Positions 24,939-33,394 of a stretch of 34,290 nt of DNA are shown piece by piece. Below the pieces are notes generated by a model. It was not told the DNA's origin. It did not search any database and saw nothing but the letters and a program-made list of their open reading frames with translations. The first letter of the stretch is position 1; each line of letters begins with the position of its first letter. Origin of the DNA: a candidate division LCP-89 bacterium (lineage in GTDB: Bacteria > Electryoneota > B3-LCP); NCBI GenBank assembly GCA_025774735.1, contig JALGZU010000001.1:1-34290 (forward strand), given 5' to 3'. Position numbers and translations under genes: made by a program.

Positions 24939-26123
24939 TCACCTCGCTGTGGACCAACGATCGTGAACCTGAGATACCATATCGTAAACTTCGCTCACGG
25001 TTATCCGACGAATGCACTCAGCATTCCGCTTGCAGTTGGTTCGCTTTAAATTCTTAAAATTAATACATGGAGTGCAATCGATATCCTTATGAACATTGAT
25101 GTACTTCTCCCCTATCGGACCATACCTGTGCGGGCTCTCCGGACCCCAGAAAGATATCGTCGGAATGCCCTGAGCGTAAGCGAGATGCAGGGGACCGGAA
25201 TCGTTCGTCACAAAGAGATCCAATTCGTCGATCAGAGCGATGGCCTGAGGCAGCGTCGTTCTTCCGGCAAGGGTTACGGGGTGCTCGCGCATCATGGCCA
25301 TTGCTTTCTCCACGTAGGGTGCTTCATCTGGAGCACCGATCAGCAAAACCCTGGCATTCAGGTTCTGGATCGCAAGATCGACGAGTTCTGCGAACCTTTC
25401 GGGCGGCCAGCGCCGCTCCTTTGCAACATCTGAGGCGTTGACGTTGACTCCGACTAAAAACTCCCGGGATGGATCGATACCCTCAGCAGACAACAATTCC
25501 GTAACAGCGCGGCGATCCTCTAAACTGGATGGGATCGGTTCGGGCTGGAGCACGTCATCCGAGGGATTATCCTCGATCCCGAACACACCCAGTGTCCGAT
25601 AGAACGTCCGGGCGATGTGTTCGTCCTCCCGGAATTCAATCGGTTTGGTAAAGAGGGTCTTGCGGTCGGGGATAACGAAACCCACGCGCGGACCGACTCC
25701 AACATAAAAGCTTATAATCTCGCCAAAATAGACGAGAGGTTCGAGATTGACTATCAGGTCAAAATCATAGCTGCGCAGTTCAAAGAACAGTCTGAATAGC
25801 TCCCGGGCGAAATCCCAAGCGGTGGTTAGCCGAAGATAGATCGTCTCATCGTAGAGATCCGAATCTTCGTAGACCCCCTTGTTCTGATCCAACGTGAGAA
25901 ACACGATCTTTGCATCCGGGAATTTTGACCGGATTCCCCGCAGGGTCGGCGACGCCTGCACCAAGTTGCCGATGCCCCAGAATTTGATGACCAGAATGCG
26001 TTTCGTCCCTTCCCCCAACTTTAAAGGCGGGAAGAGATTCCGGAATTTATCGTAATAATACAGGTAATTGCTAATAACCGAACCGACCCGTGAATCCAGA
26101 ATCCGAATGAGGCCGAGTTTCAT
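24939..26123 (-). CDS. GT9-family (heptosyltransferase-like) glycosyltransferase
   Basis: The GT-B enzyme opens its first Rossmann domain with RILVIKFWGIGNLVQASPTL. Its donor-site region is DLFVTNDSGPLHLAYAQGI followed by TISFWGPESPHRYGP, which matches ADP-heptose:LPS heptosyltransferases. The C-terminal end carries four cysteines (CTPC, then NC and EC), a spacing often seen in non-enteric GT9 proteins and possibly a metal site. It is set between two radical SAM genes with gaps of 9 and 16 bases, so it belongs to the same transcript. Transfer of a heptose is only one possibility, as GT9 members in exopolysaccharide loci use other sugars too. Confidence 0.9.
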   Translation of the reverse strand: MKLGLIRILDSRVGSVISNYLYYYDKFRNLFPPLKLGEGTKRILVIKFWGIGNLVQASPTLRGIRSKFPDAKIVFLTLDQNKGVYEDSDLYDETIYLRLTTAWDFARELFRLFFELRSYDFDLIVNLEPLVYFGEIISFYVGVGPRVGFVIPDRKTLFTKPIEFREDEHIARTFYRTLGVFGIEDNPSDDVLQPEPIPSSLEDRRAVTELLSAEGIDPSREFLVGVNVNASDVAKERRWPPERFAELVDLAIQNLNARVLLIGAPDEAPYVEKAMAMMREHPVTLAGRTTLPQAIALIDELDLFVTNDSGPLHLAYAQGIPTISFWGPESPHRYGPIGEKYINVHKDIDCTPCINFKNLKRTNCKRNAECIRRITVSEVYDMVSQVHDRWSTAR

Positions 26124-26139
26124 AGGATTATTGAGTTAG

Positions 26140-27555
26140 TTATATCCAGGTTAAAAAGGCTCGCAACATGCGCAGGAAATTCATGAATTCTTCCGGGGAT
26201 TTCATACGCGTAAGTGTTCGCCAGATGATCTTGGGTCGCACGTAGAATCGTCGCGATGCCCAGTTGCGAAAACGGGTGATCTCCGCCGCAGTCAGACCGG
26301 GATAGTTGGTCACGGAACGATCCTGCTCGTAATGTTCCCAGTTATCAGTCGCCAGCCAGTTTTCGGCCTTCGCCTGAGTGTAAAACTCCGAACCGGGCCA
26401 GGGACTTGCGCAGTAAAACTGCGCGTAGTCCAGATCCAGAGTGCAGGCGAAATCGTATGTCTTACGCATTGTTTTGGTCGTCTCACCGGGCAACCCCAAA
26501 ACAAAATGTCCGGCGATTTGAAATCCGACCTTGCGTGTCTGACGGATCGATTCGTGAATCCTATCGAGGGTGATATCCTTCTTGATGCCGTCGAGGATCG
26601 CCTGATCGCCGGATTCGATGCCGTAGGAGATCATCCAGCAACCCGCCTTCTTCATCAGTTCCAGCAACTCCACGTCGACGTTATCGACTCTGCTATTGCA
26701 AACCCAGCGGATGTCCAGATTCCGGCGTATTATTTCCCGGCATAGTTCTTTGATGGCCGCCTTGATGATGGTGAAGGATTCAGACCAGAAAAAGAAATCT
26801 TTCACCCCGAATTTATCGCCCAGGAATTCCAGTTCATCGACAATATTGGGTACCTTACGCAGGCGAATCTTCTTTCCGTAGTAACTTTGCGCCACGCAGT
26901 AGGTGCACTTATACGGGCAGCCTCGTGCCGTGGTGACCATCAGGAAATGATTGCCGGAGAACGGGAGCCGGTAGTTGTCGAGATCAATCAAATCCCAGGC
27001 CGGATAAGGCAACTCGTCCAGGTCCTTCAGAAACTCCCGGTCCGGGGCATGAGAGATGGTTCCGTTCTGCCTGATCGATAATCCCGGCACTCCAGTGGCA
27101 GTATCTCTATTGGCCAGGCTGTCAGCCAGGTCAGCGATGGTCAGCTCCGGCTCGCCGCGCACGATGAAATCGAGCGATTCGGTCAAAGCAAAGGATTCAT
27201 CCGGTAATGTCCCCACGTGAATACCGAATGCGGCGATTTTCGCTTCGGGAAGGACCTCCTTCACCAGCGGCGGGATGGTCATATCAAAGTTGATCGACGG
27301 CGTGGTCGAATTCATGACGACGAGATCGGGAGTATAATCGCGCAGGATCTCCTTTAACTTCTCCCTGTTCACCCCTTCAACGCTGCAGTCGTTGACGCGC
27401 ACCTCGTGTCCGCGGTCCCGCAGAACCGCAGCTGACTCGGTCAGAGAGATCGGCGGCCAGGTGGTCGTCCAAACCCCCTCCTTCTGCATGCAGCGGCCTT
27501 CCCGCGTAAATCCAAAATCGCCCGGGGAAGGCGGATTGATGAGGTGTACCTTCAT
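26140..27555 (-). CDS. Radical SAM protein with cobalamin-binding-like N-terminus (subtype 2, divergent)
   Basis: The N-terminal domain begins KVHLINPPSP and continues PPISLTESAAVLRDRGHEVR; the strand TPDLVVMNSTTPS replaces the GITAFS of its relatives, and GIHVGTLPDES replaces the common GGPY. The linker ELPYPAWDLIDLDNY links it to subtype 2. The cluster motif ARGCPYKCTYC has cysteines at 213, 217 and 220 from the chosen ATG. SAM-site strands include WMISYGIESGDQAIL and GHFVLGLPGETTKTM. The C-terminus (FVRPK-like FYVRPKIIWRTL and a final hydrophobic helix) resembles the other subtype-2 proteins. The ATG at 27555 gives the family-like MKVHLINPP; a TTG at 27567 would instead overlap the preceding stop as TTGA. 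It is flanked by the GT9 gene and a subtype-1 gene. Function unknown. Confidence 0.86.
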   Translation of the reverse strand: MKVHLINPPSPGDFGFTREGRCMQKEGVWTTTWPPISLTESAAVLRDRGHEVRVNDCSVEGVNREKLKEILRDYTPDLVVMNSTTPSINFDMTIPPLVKEVLPEAKIAAFGIHVGTLPDESFALTESLDFIVRGEPELTIADLADSLANRDTATGVPGLSIRQNGTISHAPDREFLKDLDELPYPAWDLIDLDNYRLPFSGNHFLMVTTARGCPYKCTYCVAQSYYGKKIRLRKVPNIVDELEFLGDKFGVKDFFFWSESFTIIKAAIKELCREIIRRNLDIRWVCNSRVDNVDVELLELMKKAGCWMISYGIESGDQAILDGIKKDITLDRIHESIRQTRKVGFQIAGHFVLGLPGETTKTMRKTYDFACTLDLDYAQFYCASPWPGSEFYTQAKAENWLATDNWEHYEQDRSVTNYPGLTAAEITRFRNWASRRFYVRPKIIWRTLTRMKSPEEFMNFLRMLRAFLTWI

Positions 27556-27563
27556 GGTCGCAA

Positions 27564-29027
27564 TCAAGAAGCCGGAGTCGGTTCATCCCGTACGACGGGC
27601 AACTCCGCCGGTTCCTTCTTGTTGAACAATTGTCTCGACGTAAACGCGTACCGTATCAGCGTAAAAAAGTTTATCTTGGATCGCTTCATCAGCTGCAGGG
27701 CATAGCAGGACTGAAAAACGAGTTGGAATAACGGATTGGGCGGCAACTTGATCAATTGCCGGATCAGAGGCTGTAGTAAAGGGTACCGGACGGCCAGGTG
27801 GAAAAACTTCTGCAGGTTCTCCTTCTGGCGCATTTCACTGTCCTGCAAAAGTGAACTGGTGAAGTAGCTGCCCCCGATTTCATCCACAGGTAGTTCGTGC
27901 CCCAAATCTCTTTCGATGCGCTCGCGAATCTCCGTGCCCGGATATGGCTGCAGCACGGAACACCAGGGGAAGTCCGGACGGATCCTGGCGTTGATCTTGA
28001 CTGTCTGGAAAGCATCTTCCAACGTCTCATCCGGCAATCCCACCATATTGTAGGTGCCGAAATGAATCTTATACTTTTTGAATAGCCTCGCAGCTTCGAA
28101 GATATGCTCGTCCTTGACGCCCTTGGCCAGGACTTCGTTGCGGATGCTCTCAACTCCGGACTCGATACCGAAGACGCAGGAAAAACAGCCGGCCTCCTTC
28201 AGTGCGCTGACCAGATCTTCATCCACCAGGTTGGCGCGCACCGTTGAGAGAAACGGCAGCCCGATCTCCTGCCCGTACAGATCCAGGAATGGATAGAGCC
28301 ATTTCCGGTTGACGATCAGGATATCATCGGAGAAACCGACAAAACGGATGGGATAATGCTCCTTGACCTGTCGGATCTCCTCGATGACGTTCTCTTTGCT
28401 GCGGAAGCGCACCCATTTGCCCTTCTCGTGGTAGAGCTTCATCAGGGTATGATTGGCGCAGAAGTTACATTTATAGGCGCAGCCTCGCCCGGAGAGAAAG
28501 TTCTTCGAGGTCTCCCGGGCGGTGATGGGATAGCGGTCGTAATAGGTGCGGTCGGGAAAAGGCAGGCTGTCCAGGTCGTGGATCAACGGTCTGACGGTAT
28601 TCTGGATCACCTCGCCGTCACGCATTGTCCAGATGTTGGCCACCCGGGTCGGATCCCCTTCGCCCTCAATCGCTTCGGCCAGCTCCACGACAGCCTCTTC
28701 GCCTTCGCCGACGCAGACGTAATCGATCACCGGCTCACGCACGATCCAGGGGTAAAACGTGGGATGAGGGCCTCCGATGATAACGGTTACTTCCGAATAG
28801 GCAGCCTTGTAACGGCTCGCAAAATCAAGCGCCCAGTGGTGCATCCCCGTAGTACAGGAGAAGCCGATGATCTGCGGACTATAAGCCTCCACATCACTGA
28901 ACGCATTGGTGCCTTGTACGTCCACGAAGATGCGGCTTTCATGTCCCTCGCGCTGGATGTAGGCGCTCAGGGACATCAATCCGAGATTCTCGGTTAATAA
29001 ATTCTGTACGAGTGCAAATCTAGCCAT
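27564..29027 (-). CDS. Radical SAM protein with cobalamin-binding-like N-terminus (subtype 1)
   Basis: This is a close relative of the product at 23517-24929. Both open MAR with LxNL/LQNI, carry SAYIQREGHE or SAYLKREGHE, GGPHPTFYP or GGPHATFFP and GEGEEAVVEL or GEGEEAAAEL. Both place the cluster cysteines at 183, 187 and 190 (here SGRGCAYKCNFC). Other SAM-site pieces are STVRANLVDED, FSCVFGIESGV and YNMVGLPDETLEDA. The C-terminal 90 residues are hydrophobic and basic (LLQPLIRQLIKLPPNPLFQL) and the protein ends in a short Pro/Glu-rich tail. It lies 21 bases after the 29049 gene and abuts the 26140 gene. It could act on the same substrate as its twin at a different position, but this is inference. 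Confidence 0.87.
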   Translation of the reverse strand: MARFALVQNLLTENLGLMSLSAYIQREGHESRIFVDVQGTNAFSDVEAYSPQIIGFSCTTGMHHWALDFASRYKAAYSEVTVIIGGPHPTFYPWIVREPVIDYVCVGEGEEAVVELAEAIEGEGDPTRVANIWTMRDGEVIQNTVRPLIHDLDSLPFPDRTYYDRYPITARETSKNFLSGRGCAYKCNFCANHTLMKLYHEKGKWVRFRSKENVIEEIRQVKEHYPIRFVGFSDDILIVNRKWLYPFLDLYGQEIGLPFLSTVRANLVDEDLVSALKEAGCFSCVFGIESGVESIRNEVLAKGVKDEHIFEAARLFKKYKIHFGTYNMVGLPDETLEDAFQTVKINARIRPDFPWCSVLQPYPGTEIRERIERDLGHELPVDEIGGSYFTSSLLQDSEMRQKENLQKFFHLAVRYPLLQPLIRQLIKLPPNPLFQLVFQSCYALQLMKRSKINFFTLIRYAFTSRQLFNKKEPAELPVVRDEPTPAS

Positions 29028-29048
29028 CTGTATAGTACCGGGGGTTGC

Positions 29049-30452
29049 CTATTTTTCATATTTGAATAAGATGACACTAAAAAGAATAATTAGCTTCTCC
29101 CAGAAACGATTGTACCAGGGAGTTGTCCTAAAAATACCCCATATTCGTGCCGGGTTCAGATAGAATTTCTTGAAGGCAATTCTTCTCAATTGTTCAAGCC
29201 TCTCATCCGCTACTTCGGATGGATTAACGAAAACCTTAGAGAAATGCTTGGGATCTGCGGAAAGATCGTAGCCTTTCGCTTTGAGTTCATTCCAAATATC
29301 GGTATTAGGAAAAGGTGTCATTATTGATAGAGTCATGGTGTGCAAGGTCGATTTCAATGCGAAATTGATAGTGTTCCACACTTCCTCTTCCGTCTCATCT
29401 AAGAAACCTATCATGAAGAAGCCGCCCACTGAAAAATTCCTGTCAGTGGACATTTTGATTATATCCTTTGCCTTTTCCAGATTGACGTTCTTGTTTATAG
29501 CTTTTTGGATCCGCGGCGTCCCTGATTCTATGGCATAAACCATGCGGTAGACGCCTGCTTCCTTGAAGAGATCGAGCATCTCTTCATCCAGAAGATCCGC
29601 CCGCAATCCGTTGGTGAAGCTGTACTTGAGGTTAAATTTCTCCTCGATGATACGACGAAAGATCGCCTTGCCCCTATCTAGATCGACGTTAAAAGTGTCA
29701 TCTAATATATCAATCTCTTCCGCTCCGTATTTATCTTTCATCAGCCGCAGTTCACCGATGACGTTCTCAATAGAGCGCTTTCGCAGTTTTTTCCCGAATA
29801 GACTATGACAGTAGGTGCATCTATAGGGACAGCCCCGGGTAGTCTGGATGGGCAATACCCGGTTCATCAACTGGTGCTGGTTGGAAGAATTTCGTTTCCC
29901 AAATTTCTTAATCCTAAAATACTTGTCTACCTCGATCGCATCCCACGCCGGGTACGGTAACTCATCGAGGTTTATAATGAATTCTCTTTGCGCCGTAACT
30001 TTTATTTCTCCATTGTCACGGTATGCTAAACCCTCTATCGCCCGAGTATCATCGCCATCTTCAATTGCATTTAATAGTTGCAGAAATGTCCTTTCACCTT
30101 CCCCCATTACGCCAAAATCTACGTTGTTATCCTTCAGGGCATTCATATAATCGGCAGTAATGTAAGGTCCGCCTAATACTACCGGAACGTCGGGGCAGGC
30201 ACTCTTACTCCTCTTAGCTACTTCGTGGTTCTCCTCGCTCTCAACTGAAAAACCGGTGACGCCTACAACATCAGGATTTTCCTGCCGGATCATGTCTTCG
30301 ATCTGGTCGAATGTGTACTCCGTAAAGCGGGCATCTAAAACTTTCACAGTATGCGAGCTGTATTTCCGCACATACGACGTCAGATACAGTAGCCCCAGCG
30401 GCGGTGCCACTGACGGGATAAGAGAGTCCGGTCTAATAAGTAATATTTTCAT
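29049..30452 (-). CDS. Radical SAM protein with cobalamin-binding-like N-terminus (subtype 2, paralogue A)
   Basis: This 467-aa protein has an N-terminal domain beginning KILLIRPDSLIPSVAPPLGL, with VVGVTGFSVES, VVLGGPYITADY and the short GEGERTF element. The radical SAM core has TTRGCPYRCTYC (C208, C212, C215) followed by HSLFGKKLRKRS, a basic motif shared by the next three genes upstream. Other pieces are IDILDDTFNVDLDRGKA, YRMVYAIESGTPRIQK and GGFFMIGFLDETEEE. The C-terminal helix RFWEKLIILFSVILFKYEK is strongly hydrophobic. It differs from paralogues B-D in HS (not HN) after the cluster and in several loop residues (TDRNFSVGG). A 37-base gap separates it from paralogue B. No DxHxxG cobalamin-ligand motif is visible. 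Confidence 0.87.
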   Translation of the reverse strand: MKILLIRPDSLIPSVAPPLGLLYLTSYVRKYSSHTVKVLDARFTEYTFDQIEDMIRQENPDVVGVTGFSVESEENHEVAKRSKSACPDVPVVLGGPYITADYMNALKDNNVDFGVMGEGERTFLQLLNAIEDGDDTRAIEGLAYRDNGEIKVTAQREFIINLDELPYPAWDAIEVDKYFRIKKFGKRNSSNQHQLMNRVLPIQTTRGCPYRCTYCHSLFGKKLRKRSIENVIGELRLMKDKYGAEEIDILDDTFNVDLDRGKAIFRRIIEEKFNLKYSFTNGLRADLLDEEMLDLFKEAGVYRMVYAIESGTPRIQKAINKNVNLEKAKDIIKMSTDRNFSVGGFFMIGFLDETEEEVWNTINFALKSTLHTMTLSIMTPFPNTDIWNELKAKGYDLSADPKHFSKVFVNPSEVADERLEQLRRIAFKKFYLNPARIWGIFRTTPWYNRFWEKLIILFSVILFKYEK

Positions 30453-30489
30453 CTATTCAAGTAGCAGATTTATAGTTTTAAATTAATCC

Positions 30490-31893
30490 TTATTTCTCAT
30501 ATTTGAAGAAGGAAGCAGCAATCAGGATCCAAATCTTTTCAAAGAAACGGTTCCGCCATGGCGTCGTCCTCATGAAGTTGTATAGCCGGCGGGGATTGAG
30601 GTAGAACTTCCGGAAAGCGATCTTGCGGATCTCTTCGAGACGTTCACTCGGAACTTTCGAAATGTTTGCAGATACTTTCTGATAACATTCGTAATCCGCC
30701 TCTAAGTTGTATCCCAGGTCGAGGGCTTGCTGCCACAGTTCGGTGTTCGGGAAGGGGGTCACCACGAAGAAAGCCGCTGTTTGCAGGTCCGACTCCAGGG
30801 CGAAATTGATGGTGTTCCAGCACTCCTCCTCGGTTTCATCCAGGAAACCGATCATGAAGAAACCGCCCAGCGAAAAATTGCGCTTCGCCGCCAGAGCGAT
30901 ATTCCTCTTGGCTTTTTCGAGGTTGAGATTCTTCTTAATCAATTTCTGGAGGCGGGGATTGGCGGTCTCGATGGCGAATACCAACCTGAAAACACCCCCC
31001 GCTTTAAACAGATCCAGCAGCTCCTCATCAAAGCTATCCGAGCGCAATCCGTTCGGGAAGCTAATCTTAAAGTTGAATTCTTCCTCAACGATACGGCGGA
31101 AGATCGCCTTGGAGCGTTTGATATCCAGATTGAAGATATCGTCGATGAACTCGACCTCGGTCGCGCCGTACCTGTCCTTCATCAGGCGCAACTCGCCGAT
31201 GACGTTTTCGACCGACCGCTTGCGCAGCTTCTTGCCGAAGAGGTTATGACAATAGCTGCAGCGGTAAGGGCAGCCGCGCGTCGACTGCATGGATAGTACC
31301 CGGCTGGTTGCCTGGTGCTGGTTGAAAGAATTACGCTTGCGAGTACTCTTGTGGTTGAAGTACTCTTCCAAATCCACGGCGTCCCAGGCGGGATAGGGCA
31401 GCTCGTCAAGATCCTCCACGAACTCGCGCATCTCCGTTTTGCGCACATCACCGTTGTGACGGTAAGCCAGTTCGCGGATCTCTGTCCAATCCTCCTCTTT
31501 CTCGAGAGCCTCAACCAGATGGAAGAAACTCCTCTCCGCCTCACCGATCACAGCGATGTCGATGTTGGAATCTTCCAGCACCTGCATATAGTCGGACGTA
31601 CCGTAGGGTCCGCCTACGACAACTTTGATGTCGGGGAATACACTTTTACTCCGCTTGGCGATTTCATGCGTCTCTTTCGACTCCATGGAAAAGGCGGTAA
31701 TGCCGACCAGGTCCGGTTTCTCCTGCCGGATTTGCTCCTCGATGGCATCGTAACTCATCTCCCCCAGGCGGGCGTCGCAGATCTTGATCTCATGATCGCC
31801 GTACTTTTGGATGTATGACGTCAGGTACAGCAATCCCAATGGTGGCGCTACAGACGGCACTTCGGAATGGGGTCTTATCAGGAGGATCTTCAT
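30490..31893 (-). CDS. Radical SAM protein with cobalamin-binding-like N-terminus (subtype 2, paralogue B)
   Basis: It has the same length (467 aa) and cysteine positions (208, 212, 215 in STRGCPYRCSYC) as its downstream neighbour. Long stretches are nearly identical, such as SVAPPLGLLYLTSY, KAIFRRIVEEEFNFK and GGFFMIGFLDETEEE. Distinct residues include GEAERSF in place of GEGERTF, FAIETANPRLQK where the others have AIESGTPRIQK, and FFVVTPFPNTEL. The E-S-G to E-T-A change lies in a strand that usually helps bind SAM, so cofactor or substrate contacts may differ. It ends in the hydrophobic helix IWILIAASFFKYEK. It probably arose together with paralogue A by tandem duplication. The substrate is unknown. 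Confidence 0.87.
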   Translation of the reverse strand: MKILLIRPHSEVPSVAPPLGLLYLTSYIQKYGDHEIKICDARLGEMSYDAIEEQIRQEKPDLVGITAFSMESKETHEIAKRSKSVFPDIKVVVGGPYGTSDYMQVLEDSNIDIAVIGEAERSFFHLVEALEKEEDWTEIRELAYRHNGDVRKTEMREFVEDLDELPYPAWDAVDLEEYFNHKSTRKRNSFNQHQATSRVLSMQSTRGCPYRCSYCHNLFGKKLRKRSVENVIGELRLMKDRYGATEVEFIDDIFNLDIKRSKAIFRRIVEEEFNFKISFPNGLRSDSFDEELLDLFKAGGVFRLVFAIETANPRLQKLIKKNLNLEKAKRNIALAAKRNFSLGGFFMIGFLDETEEECWNTINFALESDLQTAAFFVVTPFPNTELWQQALDLGYNLEADYECYQKVSANISKVPSERLEEIRKIAFRKFYLNPRRLYNFMRTTPWRNRFFEKIWILIAASFFKYEK

Positions 31894-31959
31894 ATGTCAG
31901 TAACTCATTCTTATCATAGTCTTACGCTTCAGGTGCGATCTATTCATAAAGTGCACCGG

Positions 31960-33363
31960 TTAGAATTCTTTTTTCAGGAACGTGATTCGAGCCGTACGCA
32001 AAAAGTTCTGCAGTAATACCCACTTGTTCGGGGTGGTCTGGAATATCGATAGAATTCGCCGTAGATTGAAGTAGAACCGGCGAAAGGCGATCGCCCGCAG
32101 CTGTTCGAGGCGTTTCGTGCTGATCCTGGACAGGTTAGCGCTCACAGCGCCGTAATCCGAATAGGTGGCCTGCATATCATGCCCCAGTGCCAAGGCTTCT
32201 TCGTACATGGGCGTGTTCGGGAACGGTGTCAGTATAAAGAAACTGGCCGTGTGCAGTCTGGATTTCAGGGCAAAGTTGATCGTATTCCAGGCTTCCTCTT
32301 CCGTTTCGTCGCGAAACCCCAGCATGAAGAAGCCACCGGTGGAAATGCCCTTGTTGGCGGTGTAATCGATGATTTCGCGGGCTCGTTCGAGTTTGAGGTT
32401 CTTCTTGATCATCTTCTGAATACGGGGTGTGCCCGACTCGACGGCGTAATTGATGCGGTAGGCGCCCGCTGCCTTCATCTTGTCCACCAGTTCTTCGTCC
32501 ATCTGGTCGGCGCGCAGTCCGTTTGGAAAAGAGAAGCGCAGGTCCCAGCCAGCCTGGACGATGCCATCGCTGATGGCTTTGGCGCGCTCTCGATCCAGAT
32601 TGAATACGTCGTCGATGAACTCGATCTCATCGACACCGAAGTCCTCAACCAACCAGCGGATTTCGCCCAGCACGTTCTCGACCGATCTCTTCCTGAGCTT
32701 CTTCCCGAAAACGTTGTGGCAGTAGGTACACTGATAAGGGCAGCCTCGAGTCGAAAATATGGAAATGCCCCTGGCGCGACTCTGGATGGGATTGGTCAGG
32801 CGGCGTAATTTGCCGAACTTAAAGTACGATTCCAGATCGATACTATCCCAGGCGGGATAGGGAATCTGGTCGATGTCGTCCACCAGGTCAGGAAACAGGC
32901 CGGCGACGGGGACACCGTTGCTGCGGTAACCCAGCCCCTTGAGCTCTTCGGGCGATCCACCCCCTTCCAGACACTCGACTAACTTCGAGAGGGTCACCTC
33001 GCCCTCGCCCCGAACGGTAAAATCGACGTGAATATCTTCGAGTGCCGTCGCGGAATCAGAAGTGCCGTAGGGTCCGCCGATGACCGTCGTGCAATCCGGT
33101 GAGTATTCCTTGGCAATTCTGGCGTAACGATGGGCCGTCTCGCCTTCCATCGTAAAGGCGGTGATTCCCATGATATCCGGTTGAAACGACCTGATTGTTT
33201 CGGCGACCTGGTTTTCGGAAGGCAGCTCGCTGCGACCGTCCAGGATGGCGATTTTATCGCGGTCCGGACGGACTTTGCGCAGATACCCCACCAGGTACAT
33301 CAACCCGATGGGTGGCGGCGCCACCGGGATGCCGGAATTCGGTCGTGTCAGAAGAATCTTCAT
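31960..33363 (-). CDS. Radical SAM protein with cobalamin-binding-like N-terminus (subtype 2, paralogue C)
   Basis: Again 467 aa with cysteines at 208, 212 and 215 (STRGCPYQCTYC), but it is further from A and B in the N-terminal domain (PVAPPPIGLMYLVGYLRKVR, ITAFTMEGETAHRYA). The motif HNVFGKKLRKRSVENVLGE follows the cluster. SAM-site pieces are YRINYAVESGTPRIQK and GGFFMLGFRDETEEEAWN. The C-terminus lacks FKYEK and ends VLLQNFLRTARITFLKKEF, still hydrophobic and basic. A 66-base gap, the widest within the radical SAM series, separates it from paralogue B. It shares a 23-base identical DNA run with paralogue D around the cluster codons (32696-32718 and 34224-34246). Role unknown. Confidence 0.87.
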   Translation of the reverse strand: MKILLTRPNSGIPVAPPPIGLMYLVGYLRKVRPDRDKIAILDGRSELPSENQVAETIRSFQPDIMGITAFTMEGETAHRYARIAKEYSPDCTTVIGGPYGTSDSATALEDIHVDFTVRGEGEVTLSKLVECLEGGGSPEELKGLGYRSNGVPVAGLFPDLVDDIDQIPYPAWDSIDLESYFKFGKLRRLTNPIQSRARGISIFSTRGCPYQCTYCHNVFGKKLRKRSVENVLGEIRWLVEDFGVDEIEFIDDVFNLDRERAKAISDGIVQAGWDLRFSFPNGLRADQMDEELVDKMKAAGAYRINYAVESGTPRIQKMIKKNLKLERAREIIDYTANKGISTGGFFMLGFRDETEEEAWNTINFALKSRLHTASFFILTPFPNTPMYEEALALGHDMQATYSDYGAVSANLSRISTKRLEQLRAIAFRRFYFNLRRILSIFQTTPNKWVLLQNFLRTARITFLKKEF

Positions 33364-33394
33364 GCGTGATCTGTCGTCTCGATCTCTAAACTGC

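Noticed and set aside
30707..31296. Two plus-strand ORFs of 180 and 189 aa
   Set aside because: Both are antisense shadows of a radical SAM gene, and similar shadows recur opposite its paralogues because the codons are conserved.
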